A stretch of DNA of 64,000 bases, from positions 2,074,501 to 2,138,500 of the forward strand of contig LR746279.1 in the NCBI GenBank assembly GCA_902729315.2, in the 5' to 3' direction. Position 1 is the stretch's first letter, and each line of letters opens with the position of its first letter. The DNA is from Spirodela intermedia. Taxonomy: Eukaryota; Streptophyta; Magnoliopsida; Alismatales; Araceae. A model generated the notes under the pieces. It did no database searches, was not told where the DNA came from, and saw only the letters and a list, made by a program, of their open reading frames with translations. The translations under genes and the position numbers were made by a program. This document shows, piece after piece, positions 11,286 through 21,502 of the stretch.

Positions 11286-11722
11286 AGAAAGAGAGAGGAA
11301 GTTGGAGAGGGAGAAGATCACCATCCATCACCAAACTCACGCAAGAGAGAAATAGAGAGAGAGACAGTAAGAGAGAGAGAGAGCGAGTAAGAGAAGAAAG
11401 AGGGAGAGGGAGAAGATCACCACAATCCCATCAGCAAACTCACAGGAGAGAGAGAGAAAGAGAAAGAGAGAGAGAGAGCATTCAACCAGATTCCCAGGCA
11501 AAATATAGCCTCAGATTCTGCGGGGAAATGGCTTGGGCAATGATTTATTTGCTCATTCTCTGGCAAAACAAATGACTTATTTATTTGCCAAATCAAGTGC
11601 AGACGAACATGGACCATGGTAAATAAAAATGCATCAGTTCATCGACATCCAAGTAGCTTTTTATAAACTGATTCTCAGACTTTGGAAGCAACTGCTCCCG
11701 GCAAGATTACACTCACAAACAT

Positions 11723-11774
<52 letters not shown>

Positions 11775-12766
11775 GGAAGCTGATATCATGAAATATCATG
11801 GATAATCAATAAAAAGATGCCCATCACATGAAATTTTCGAACCCAAAAGGGAATCAATTTTTTCACGCCCAAATTCCAAAAGGACAAATTTCCACGGCCT
11901 TCTGAGCCAATAATGCCCAACCAAGAACAGGTGGTGATAATTCGAGTGGGAGACTCGGCCGTCAAAGTTTTCTTTGATCCAAACAGATCAACACACATGC
12001 ATAATGAATCCACAAGATCCCACCAAAGTAGATTTAGCAACTAGAAAGCAAACGCCTAATCAAATATCAATGAGAAAATGTTATGCACTTCTTTCTATCA
12101 TTTTGAGCTTCACAGAGGAGCTTCCCTGGAAATCTTTGTGATGGGATGATATAAATTTGAACAATTCTTTTCGAAAAAAATCTATACATCAAGTTTCTGA
12201 TGGAATACCGAATGATAAAATTTGATGTGATGATAAAATATGAGAGTTTAATGCGACTGAAATAGTTCAAGTGAAGACGCTTAAGCAAATGTGAGGGAAT
12301 AAATAGGGGGACCAGTGATCAGGGAGCTCTGATACATGGGCTGTAGGGTTAATGGGAACATGGGATAAGGTCTGTGAAAGCTATCAGAGATGATCTGAAA
12401 ACACCAGAACCGGGAACATCTGTTAAAAGATAGAATCAATCATTTTAGCAAAGGAGATAATATGGAAGGAGATAATGAAGAAAGGTATGATATGCAGAGT
12501 TGTGAATCGTATGTGATATGTGATCAGTATTCCTGACGCCCATTAGTTTGTGACTTATAGGCTAATGGTGATAACGATATTGTTTCACGACGACATTGAA
12601 AAACGAGCCAGTTTGAACGTTGCTACATCCTTCCAGTTCTGTGACATAGTGATCATGACTGGTCCTTAGTGAGAAATTCAGTCACGAAAAGTAAAAGCCT
12701 TTAGAACACGACTGGTCCTTCATGAGCGAATCCTCCGAGAAGGACAGAGTATGACAATGGTAGTTA

Positions 12767-12807
<41 letters not shown>

Positions 12808-14476
12808 GGAAATATACTTACGACATCAGTAAAAAGGGTCCTCAGTTTGTTGCAGTATCTAGAAGTTTAAAATAAAAAACTAAGCAAATCATAGAAGGGC
12901 GAGAATCATCATGCTCAGGTATTAAAAAATATCTTTTCTATTCAAATGGGAGGCAGTTTGGTATCCATATCGGAGGAATAGTTGAGAATGCAATGTGGGA
13001 TGAACAAATCAGATGAAACCCTAAGGTTTGGTGTTTTTGGTTGACAAGGACAGATCAGGCTTTGTGAAGGACAGCCATATTCATGACAATCATATGATGG
13101 CATCTGAAACTATTCACAACCCAGAGAGAAGTTGCTTTGGAGAAAAACATGGATTTTGATGTGATCTAATGATAAAATCAGTTGGAACTGCATTAGAAAA
13201 ACCTTGAGCACTCGGGATGTCAATCAAAGCTGAAATATCTGGCTTTTTTTTTTTTTATCCCCACCAAAAACGGTCCATGGGAAACCGGTAAGAACCAATA
13301 AACACACATTTACCAAGTGGCAAGCTCTTGAAAAGTATAGCGTAATCACTTACTTGCAGCTATTTTCTGATACAACAGGAGGGAGAAAAAAGTATAGAGA
13401 ATTTTTGTGCTTCTATCTGTATTAATGTTTGAGAGTCGGGTCGAAGTCACTGTTCCTGAGCACTTGGAGCTTCTAGTCATTATAGCACTGATTTTTATCT
13501 CTCCTTCCATCAAGCATCTATGAAGGATCATGAAGTGAAAAGGCATCCATAAACAAGAAACATGGGCGTCTAATCCTCTACTCCTCAGGTTTCCATGAGA
13601 ATACCAACCACGAAAGAAGATAAAACGTTGACTCTGTCGATCGAAATCAGCCTGAACAAGAGTTAGACGCTTGACTAATGTTTCTCTACTCACTGGTAAT
13701 TTGAGAAGCTGGGGTTTTTCTTCCGGTTTCAAAATACTCAAGAGCACTGCAGTGAAGAAAGACAGAAAGAAAGCTCCTATCAGAGAAGACAACTCATTCC
13801 CCAAATTACCTCCACCATCAGAACACCGGGCATAATCGGCCTTTCAGGGAAATGACCGGGAAAGAAGTTGTCATTGATTGTCACGTTCTTGATACCGACA
13901 GCAGTGACTCCAGGTTTGTATTCGATCACTCTATCCACCAGAAGAAACGGGAACCTGAACTCCAAAATTTCAGGAACAGAGTAAAGAAAACCGATCAGAG
14001 CTCCAAATACAGGTAGAACAGCGAGATGTTTACCACGAAGACCGATCAGGGGAACTCACCGATGGGGCAAAATGTCGCGAATCTGGTTGATATCCATAAC
14101 CGTAGGGAATGCCTCGAACCCTGCCAGATAGAACACCAGAAACAGCGATGACTCGTTCTGCTTCCCCAGAAGGAAGCGGAGAAATCAATAGTCAGAGGAG
14201 CGGGTTTTCTGTACTCTTCTCGATTGGGACGGTTTCGGCGGGCACCGCGACATCTGCCGTGCATCGAGCAACTAAGCCGTGTGGCCTCTGCGGCGGCTTT
14301 GCTAGAGGGGATCTCGACGTCGATAGTGTCAGCCGCGAAGGTTGAGGGGCTCCGTTTCCCACGCTGAGGAACGGCGCTAACGGAGGTTCTGAGCAGGACC
14401 GAGCAGAGAAGAGCGACGCGTTTGCGCATGGAGTAGAACCGGCGAGCAGAGATCTGGACATGGCCATCGCTTCCAT
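10682..14476 (-). CDS. FABZ: Plastid 3-hydroxyacyl-[acyl-carrier-protein] dehydratase FabZ
   Basis: Four exons (14476-14215, 14120-14060, 13954-13810, 10936-10682) join in phase to 240 residues. FabZ dehydrates 3-hydroxyacyl-ACP to trans-2-enoyl-ACP in the type II fatty-acid synthase of plastids. Residues 1-75 are Ser/Ala/Arg-rich without conserved sequence, typical of a transit peptide. The mature part begins near [20 protein letters not shown]. The active site is intact: H142 in [14 protein letters not shown] and E156 in GVLMVEAMAQVGG, 14 residues apart as in bacterial FabZ. The hot-dog core ends at the terminal [10 protein letters not shown]. The exon 1 ATG at 14476 replaces a slightly longer frame that opens with a non-ATG codon. 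The third intron (10937-13809) is unusually long and full of GA repeats. Confidence 0.92.
11001..11480. repeat. GA-rich compound microsatellite in FabZ intron 3
   Basis: About 480 bases consist mostly of GA tracts interrupted by short unique pieces such as ATCACCATCCATCACCAA. The longest pure run is 11231-11279. Two of the unique pieces belong to a dispersed ~60 bp unit listed separately. Long arginine-glutamate and serine-leucine frames arise here only from the repeat. Confidence 0.85.
11041..11100. repeat. Dispersed ~60 bp unit, copy A (GA-flanked)
   Basis: This block, from TTCAACAAGATCTTGG to TATCCAGCGA, matches 54530-54590 with about five differences in 61 positions. A more diverged copy lies at 11481-11530. 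All three are bounded by GA or GTA microsatellites, and all lie in introns of minus-strand genes. Confidence 0.75.
11481..11530. repeat. Dispersed ~60 bp unit, diverged copy C
   Basis: TTCAACCAGATTCCCAGG, then AGCCTCAGATTCTGCGGGG, aligns with copies A and B over about 50 bases at clearly lower identity. It again directly follows a GA tract. Confidence 0.5.
11731..11768. repeat. (AG)n microsatellite in FabZ intron 3
   Basis: A pure AG tract of about 36 bases, ending in an imperfect AAAG. Confidence 0.9.
12771..12803. repeat. (ATA)n microsatellite in FabZ intron 3
   Basis: An uninterrupted trinucleotide ATA/TAA run of about 33 bases. Confidence 0.9.
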
Positions 14477-15293
14477 TCTCAACGAGCCCTTCTCTGCTCC
14501 GAACTAGTGAGAGAGAGTTAGAGAGATAGATAGATAGAGAAAGAGTTAGAGAGATTGATAGATAGAGAGAGAGAGAATTAGAGAGACAGAGAGAGAGAGA
14601 GAGCTCACTGGGGTGTAAGGGGGAAGTAGTTTGGGCTGGGCGGAGGGCACGAGGTGGTGGGAGCCGCCCCGGTGTGTTTCTTGGGCGTCTCCGAGTACCT
14701 GATTTGGTACTCATGTGACGAAACTACTTTTGTCGTTATCTGTGAAACCCCCTTCTCTCTTTTCACTATCTCACCCCTGCGCACTATTCTCGTGCACATC
14801 GTCTTGCACAATGACCTTCAATCCTTGCCTGCCTCGTGTAACGGAAAACAAAGAACGTGCCTATGAACCAATAATAGATTGCCACGATACCATCCTGTAC
14901 TAAGCGCTTTTTTCATTGGGTGCTTAGATACCTGATTGTTACTTACATGCAAAAAAAGGCCAGCCGGGAACGAGTTTATTACCGAGTCGACTCGGTTCAT
15001 TGTCCTCCAACCGCCTCCCTTCCCGAGGTGTTCGTCTCTGTTTCCATTGAACGTCGCCCAGGAGCTCGGGATGCAGAGAGTACTTCGCGTTCCGGCAGCT
15101 TTGCTCCTCGAATCTCAGGTCATATGTCTGTGTTTTTTCTTTGCATTCAATTCAAGACAAGTGTGCCGTCCGATGGTCCGCTGGGCTTCTGTTGAACCAT
15201 TTCAAGGAGGAATCTGCTGAAATTTGGGATCAGGGATAGGAATGTCTTTGATTCCTCAAAATTTTCTGATTATTCTATTCTAGTCTCTTTTAG
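14477..15293. other. Upstream region of FabZ
   Basis: Immediately upstream of the FabZ ATG is a GA/GATA-rich stretch (14508-14602) that reads as a CT-rich leader on the minus strand. The rest has no recognised gene. A short open stretch at 15071-15118 could be a leader exon of a plus-strand transcript, but the possible donor after it (CAG|GTCATA) is weak. Confidence 0.4.
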
Positions 15294-15542
15294 ATGAGAG
15301 GACTCTTGGACCTCTGTAGAAATCATGACGGGTTTAATGTTGAGAAGTTGCGGAAACTGAAAATCGATAATCTGCGCCAGAAAATGCCAGCCGTAGTGAG
15401 AAGAATCGCTGAGGGCAGGTCAACCTTGAAATCTTTCCATGTTCACTTGCTCCGTTGGAGCTCAGAGGCTTTCAGACTATCATCTAACTCGAATACTAGC
15501 TTTATGAGAGGCTTGAGAAACACAGGCATTATCCAAAACTAA
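15294..15542 (+). other. Unrecognised 82-residue open frame after a good acceptor
   Basis: An open frame begins at an ATG directly after a TTTTAG acceptor-like site and reads MRGLLDLCRNHDGFNVEKL... to IIQN. It is rich in Lys, Arg and Leu and does not look like microsatellite-derived sequence. I do not recognise it, and it does not resemble any part of CCDC22 that I know. It could be the second exon of a small plus-strand gene (with 15071-15118 as first exon), a relic, or chance. Confidence 0.25.
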
Positions 15543-16279
15543 GATTTTCGAACCCTTCCGGCAGTAACGTGTAATGTGTGACCAACTAAATATGATAAAA
15601 TATCTACGTAATTATTGTTTAGTGGTACTTATGTATGTTGACTGGTGAGATGTGTACGCTTCACGAGTGCTTCTTCAATATTTCTGAATTTTATCATGAC
15701 AGCAAGTTCTTGGAACTTATTTCTAGTGAATGATGGCATTTGAAGACTGAAACGTTAGCATCAACGGTTGGGTTCGTTCAAATCCCAAGTTTCCTGTTTT
15801 TCATGGCTGATTTTTTATATTCTTACATTCTGGCTTAGCCTCAGTTCTACAATGAATCTGTAATATCGTATCCATGAGCCTAAGAGACATACATAAAACA
15901 TAATGATGGGGGGCATATAAATATAATGAGATAATCTAAGCGAGTACCCAATCCATCTCACAAGCCTTCCAGGATTTTGCCCAGGAGCGTTGTCCAACAC
16001 TTCAAGTTGATTTCTTTCTCATGTTTCCTTTCTTATACTTCCAGTTCTGATTTTATCTAATTTTTCGGTACTCTTATGTCAGCAGAATATGCATTGATTC
16101 TGGCGATTGTTGTATCCATCATGCAATGGCTCATTTACACTCTTAAGATTTTTGGTCCAGAGGCTATCTGAATTACTTAAGGAAACAAAAAAAGGGTCCT
16201 GCCGAAGAAACTAATTCGGAATGTATATATGTGGTATGAAACTACTACCTATCCTACTGGAGACATATCAAAAAGATAA

Positions 16280-16453
16280 ATGAAAATGGCTGAAGATGGT
16301 GGGAAGATTCTAGACCTTTCCGATACAGTTTTTGTGGAGCTACGTGTTGACTCTAATTCAGTCTCAGAGCAGGCAGATACTTCAGCCGACATTGGGCAGC
16401 TCAGAAGTCCAGACGCCCGCCATATTGTGGTAGAGGAATCCAGATATCTTTGA
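16280..16453 (+). pseudogene. In-frame coding-like stretch ending in TGA just before the CCDC22-like CDS
   Basis: From ATG 16280 (or 16286) the frame reads MAEDGGKILDLSDTVFVEL... to VVEESRYL and then meets TGA at 16451-16453. After this stop the very same frame continues without further stops (CKSATDWSGPALHKD) into the CCDC22-like exon. About 100 bases upstream, after a TGGTCCAG acceptor-like site, the codons RLSELLKET resemble the FLVERLSES block at the end of the CCDC22 N-terminal domain, but that frame soon breaks. I read this as a decayed part of the CCDC22 coding region. A base error at the TGA would change the interpretation. Confidence 0.4.
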
Positions 16454-16498
16454 TGTAAATCTGCGACGGATTGGAGTGGTCCAGCTTTGCATAAAGAT

Positions 16499-19409
16499 AT
16501 GATGACTCAAGGAGATGATAAGTATTCCACCAAACTTGTTGAGAAACTGGTTTCTCTGCATGAGCAGGTCTCCAAGGTAGACTTCACTCCACCTGCACTT
16601 TGAAGTTGACTTATATACTATTTTATTTGAAATTTATGCGTATCATATGCTCTTCATGATGTTTTAGGATATTGGCTTTTATTGCTGGGACAGTGTCTCC
16701 GTATTAATTCATCGTCTGCTTATACAATATATTAGTTTCTCTTATATACCATATCATAGATACCATATAATTTCACACCCGTGCAGTATTTTCTGTAAAA
16801 AAGTCAACTCTCCCATGATTAAAATCCTTAGGAATGGACTGGTGCACGCAAACCTCCCACTTCCCCACATGTTTTCGGGCTTTTGCAGATGCAAAATATA
16901 ATTGAAAACCAACAAAGTCAAGAAAAGATGCTGACGGAAGGTTTGAGTGCTAAGGCCTCAGAAGCTCAGGATTTAGAAGATGAGCTGCAGATATATAAAC
17001 TGATTGGAGAAATGGCTCTTGAGGACACTCAATGCACTGAGATGTACATCATGGAGCTTGGCAAGAAAATTGATGCACGAAGCAGTGGCCTTCTGGAGTT
17101 GAAGACTCAATGGTATGGACTCTACCTAACCTTTTTGTGTTTTGGAATTTGATTCAGTGTCTGCTTTGGTGCTGATCGAGGTCGATTTTTCATTCATTCG
17201 TATCCGGCCCCATCATCTTCCCCAGCCGGTAACCTTATGCATGATCGACCCACCCGCAGCTAATGCTTATACAAGTCTTGGGGGATTCCTTTGATAGAAA
17301 TCTACTTTCCACTATCAACTTTGCCATAATACCCTCGGAGAAAGCACATGAATTTTAGGAGAGCGGACTCCTTGCTCCAGTATTTGCAGAACTGGTCGAG
17401 GGTCGGCCACTGATACATTACGTTGCCGCCCTTGAGGGATCTCTGGTAGCGCTCCTGGCACAACACAATGACGAGGAACAAGATCCTCTCACTTAGGGTT
17501 AGATCTTCCCGGTCAATGAAATAGACAAGCAAGCCTGCAGTATTAGAGATATTTACCTCATTTCGAAGCTCATTTTTGTGACCTCTGTCTGCTCCTGGGA
17601 GATTCCACAGGACTTGCATGTGTTAGCTAGATCGGACTTCCACAAAGGATCAATTTATTTTTCCCACTATTTTATCACATTATATTATAATCCGTGCTCC
17701 CAAACCGACACAAAGTTAGCTACTTGATGAAAAACGCTTCCCTAAACTCCACAGCATTCAAATAACTTAAGTGATGCCAATATGACCCATAAAACATAGC
17801 CCAAAGATATATTCCTCTTCTTTTGACTCTTAAATGATGCATCCTTGTAACAACTAATTTTTTACATACTTTGACATAAATGCTTAGGATATGCTGAAAA
17901 CATGACATAGATACTTTCCTTATGGAACCATTATGTGTGCTCTGTCCAGGAAAGCATGTAGCGCTTGAGAGCTTAAATAGTTTGTAAAATCAAAGGAAAT
18001 ATCACAAGCTTCCTTTAAAAGAAATTTAACTCAAGTTAAGTTTATTGACCAGCGATTGATTCCTGCCATCGTCCATGAGAAGATTGCTTTTAGAAAGTCC
18101 TTCACTTAATACTTTACGCTGTTCTAGAGCTATTTTTGGAAAGTTCATCTACGGCAGGAGCCCGTTTTGGAAGTTAGTTGATTTCTGTTTCAATCTGTCC
18201 TAGGAAAGCATTTGCAAAGTCATTTGAAGAGAGAAGAGCGCTCATTGAGCTGGAACTCTATGGTAATAAACCAGATCAACTGGAGAAGCTTCAGCAGTTG
18301 AAGGAGATGGAACTGGAAACAGGCGTCATCCGTTCAGAACTCCACAAGAGGTGCACTCTCTGATCCCATAAAGCAACAGCTGAACAAGTATCATTTTTGC
18401 TTTGACTGGGCGATCTATCGATTTCTGGCGAACATGATGGATGATGACGTACACCAAATCCGAAATAGGGTTGGTGGGCAAGGATCTTGTCTGGGTCATA
18501 ATAAATTCATCTCCCTGTTTATTTATGTCTTCCATATATATGTTAGGGCATTTATCTTCAACCAAATGTAAATATCTTAGTTCCATGCTGGGTGAGGCTA
18601 AGTCTATTCAGAGCGGGTTCTCCTTCCGTCAGTCCTCTAGTCCAGGGACGACGAGTTTTCTTCTTGCTGGAGCCACAAATCGCCGCCAGCACTCCGGCAT
18701 CGTCCCCTGGCTAGGTAGTTCTACGATGACTGAGCGCCGATCGTTCACTGTCTCGTGTCCTCTAGAGTGATCTTCATCTGCCATTCGACAGTATATCCGA
18801 GTTCATCAGCAGCAGGTTTGTCAATGACATCTTCAAGTTCATGGGCATCCTTTTACCTTGCTCAGCAAATTTAAGAGATGATGCCCAATTTTAGGAAGAT
18901 CCTTGAAGACCATGCATTCACATGAACACCAAAAACATACCAAAAATGGGAGAACTTTATAAGTCCATTTTATCACATGGCCATGCTCATGCATATTTAC
19001 CCAAGTTTTCTTCGGTTGGGAAATTAAGAGATAATGCATCCACATGAACACCAAGACCCACCAAAAAGGGAAGAACTCTACGAAAGCTCATTTTATCAAA
19101 AAAATTCTTTTTTTTTAGGTTTAAGATAGAAAATTGGGTAATATTTATCATTTTAGTATCGTTTTAGTGATCATCAACATACAGGAAGTGGAGGCAATAC
19201 GTGGAAGGGTTCATGGCTCATTAGTGGTATAGAATCTAAGGCGCTCATGTCCATGACGCAGTGCCACATTTGGTAACTTTTAAGCTGTGATGCAGACAAG
19301 AAAGCCTTCTACTTCAGCATGCCATTATCTTAGTATTTTTCCATCGAAACAATCAAATCCCTGCCCATTGTCTTAATTATTTCTAGGAACTCATTGCATC
19401 TGCTTGTCT

Positions 19410-19455
<46 letters not shown>

Positions 19456-20077
19456 TCCCAAGAGAAGAGGAGTGCTCCAGGCTTGCCACAGATCTCGAGA
19501 ACCAGCCGAAGATCCCTCTGAGAAGGTCGTACCTTCAGAGGATCACTGAGATCACCAGGAACAGCCGTAAGCAGGATGCGGACATCGAGCAGATCATAAG
19601 AGACACCCGCGAGCTGCAGCTGGAGAGCAATTCCATCAACGAACGTCTCCACAGGGCTTATGCTGTGGTCAACGAAGCTGTCTCCAGGTACATCCAATGG
19701 GCATTTGATCCGAAATGGTCGTTCTTAATCTAGGACTTACTGTTTTTATATTTCTAGCGAGAGAAAGATAGAGAGAGAGAAGATGCTATATATGAGTGAT
19801 TGTGGCTTGATTTTTCAGGGAGGCCAAGAGTGATCTGGCGAGGGGGGACCCAGTCAGGAGGAACGTCTACCGGCTTCTGGGTGGGATCCACAGCAGCTTC
19901 CACGAGATATCAGAGAAGATTCTTCTGACGGATAGGATCAGAAGAGAGTCCGTTGACTTGCAGGCCAAGCTGTCCGCCCTTGCCCCGCGTGCTACCAAGG
20001 TCAACAGGCTTCAATCAGATCTTGATGTGATTGTGAAGGAAAACGAGCTCCTGGAGCAGGAGATCGGGCGCGGTTGA
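16499..20077 (+). CDS. CCDC22: CCDC22-like coiled-coil protein, N-terminally truncated
   Basis: Five exons (16499-16576, 16889-17112, 18204-18350, 19463-19687, 19819-20077) splice in perfect phase to about 310 residues. Plant CCDC22 proteins are around 500 residues (from memory). The C-terminal two thirds match the family: ASEAQDLEDELQIYKLIGEM, then MALEDTQCTEMY, FEERRALIELELYGNKP, LRRSYLQRITEITRNSRKQ and RELQLESNSINERLHRAYAV. CCDC22 is a coiled-coil subunit of the CCC complex that works with COMMD proteins and retriever in endosomal recycling. The N-terminal NN-CH (NDC80-like) domain is not found, and an in-frame TGA lies at 16451. The start used is the first ATG after that stop. The terminal codons GRG-stop are the beginning of a tandem array. 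It is either a functional short form or a decaying copy. Confidence 0.7.
17302..17619 (-). other. Antisense open frame inside a CCDC22 intron, unrecognised
   Basis: The 105-residue frame has protein-like composition (IDREDLTLSERILFLVIVL, then CQERYQRSLKGGNVMYQWP). It lies opposite to the host gene within the 1.1 kb intron 17113-18203. I do not recognise the family. It may be a captured gene fragment or a relic of a mobile element. No promoter is evident. Confidence 0.25.
18865..19105 (+). repeat. Two-copy ~122 bp tandem duplication in a CCDC22 intron
   Basis: The blocks around CATGAACACCAA at 18921 and 19043 are followed in both copies by CCACCAAAAA/ACATACCAAAAATGGG, GAACT..TA and CATTTTATCA. 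The copies are clearly diverged. Confidence 0.6.
19421..19450 (+). repeat. (CT)15 tract serving as polypyrimidine tract
   Basis: A pure CT run ends 12 bases before the acceptor AG at 19461-19462 of the CCDC22-like exon starting at 19463. It occupies the place of the polypyrimidine tract, so its length could affect splicing. Confidence 0.85.
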
Positions 20078-20690
20078 CTTCTAATTCTCCTCTCCTTGAT
20101 CTGATCATGATCGTGCAATTGGCGCAGACGGCAGTTTGACTTTCGAATATTTGGTTTAAAACATGCCGTTCATGGGTTCAGATTGGGCGCGGTTGACTTG
20201 CAATTCTCCTCTCCTTGATCTGATCATGATCATAATCATGTAATTGGTGCAGATGGGATTTTGACTTTCCTATATTTGAATTAAAAGGTGCCGTTCGTGA
20301 GCTCAGATCGGGTGCGGTTGACTTGTAATTCTCCTCTCCTTGATCTGATCATGATCATAATCATGTAATTGGTGCAAATGGGAGTTTGACTTTCTTATAT
20401 CTGGATTAAAAAAAGATGCCGTTTATGGGTTTGGATTGGATGCGGTTGACTTGTAATACTCCACTCCTTGATCTGATCGTGATCATGATTATACAATTGG
20501 TGCAGATGGAAGTTTGACTTCCTTACATTTGAACTAATGCGTGCCGTTCATGGGTTCAGATCGGGCACCGTTGACTTGTGATTCTTGACTTCCTCTCCGT
20601 GTTCTGATCGTGATCATGCAATATGTGTAGATGCCAGTTTGACTTTCCTATATTTGGATTAATGTGTGCCCTTCATGGACTTTATATTAT
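20066..20690 (+). repeat. Five tandem ~120-135 bp copies starting at the CCDC22 stop codon
   Basis: Copies begin at about 20066, 20185, 20310, 20438 and 20573 (spacings 119, 125, 128, 135). Each begins with a version of GGGCGCGGTTGACTTG, followed by CTCCTTGATCTGATCATGAT, GGTGCAGATGG, GTTTGACTTTC and GTGCCGTTCATGGG. The first copy contains the last codons and TGA stop of the CCDC22-like gene, so the array forms its 3' untranslated region. Later copies drift gradually. Confidence 0.9.
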
Positions 20691-21502
20691 CAAATGTATT
20701 TTCCTAATTTAGGAATCAATTGAAGAATGGCCCATGCTAATACAATCCTATCTATCACTGTGGAATCTTTGAAAGATCATGATGCTTCTACTGAGACTCT
20801 CTCTCTCTTTCTACTCTTTTGGGCTCTAGGGCCAGACCCTTAGGAAGCTTGGGCCCGGCCCGGTACTCCATATTATCAAAGCCCGTCCGGGCACTTATGC
20901 GGGCCTAATTGGGCTGGTTCAGGCATGTATTCACTTATAGGCCCTCTTTTAAGCCCCAAAATCCTGATAGAGTAAAGTGGCCGGGAAAAAAGCCGAATTC
21001 ACGGGATTTTATTCTTCCAGGTTATTATCATTTTCTATCACTTCTCTGCGTTGCGTTGCAAATTTATATGCTTTTCGGGTTAAATAAAATTATTAATGTA
21101 ACAAGGACTTATATGCAAAATTAAAATTTATTTTATTTTATTTTACTAGATTTTTTTAATATATTTCAAACTTCAGAGCCTTCTATCTTGTTTTCAGTTG
21201 GAACTCCCCCGCTTTCTCTCTCTCTCGCTCTCTCGCTCGCTCAGAGGTAAAAGCGGCGCTAACTAGCGGATTTCACGGGCTTTCTATCAGTGGGAAGGGG
21301 ACGGGGGAATCTCTCACGCCGCCGCCGACGCTTCCTACTCTACGGAACAATCGCCAACGAGCTGATATGCGAGGCAGGGGGCGGTTCTTCCCATTCTGCT
21401 GCTGGGTCCTCTCCTACGCTTTTGTCATGGTCCGGCATTGGGTCTCTATGTTGATCAGGAGTTGATGCGGCCCTCCTCCCTCTCTGTCGAGCGCTTGGCG
21501 CC
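20691..21502. other. Spacer before the transporter gene
   Basis: It contains GGGCCCGGCCCGG-like G/C blocks at about 20850 and an AT-rich part at 21120-21170. A CT-rich block (21209-21242) follows, likely the promoter and leader of the transporter gene starting at 21503. No gene is supported. Confidence 0.5.

Noticed and set aside
10719-11575. Frames of 90-200 codons in the GA-rich part of FabZ intron 3
   Set aside because: Repeat-derived; the real FabZ exon 4 occupies the minus strand at 10682-10936.
13346-13804. Frame in FabZ intron 3 containing [17 protein letters not shown], resembling [17 protein letters not shown] of exon 4
   Set aside because: Nucleotide agreement is only about 60% over some 30 bases and the flanks do not match, so a duplicated exon is not supported.
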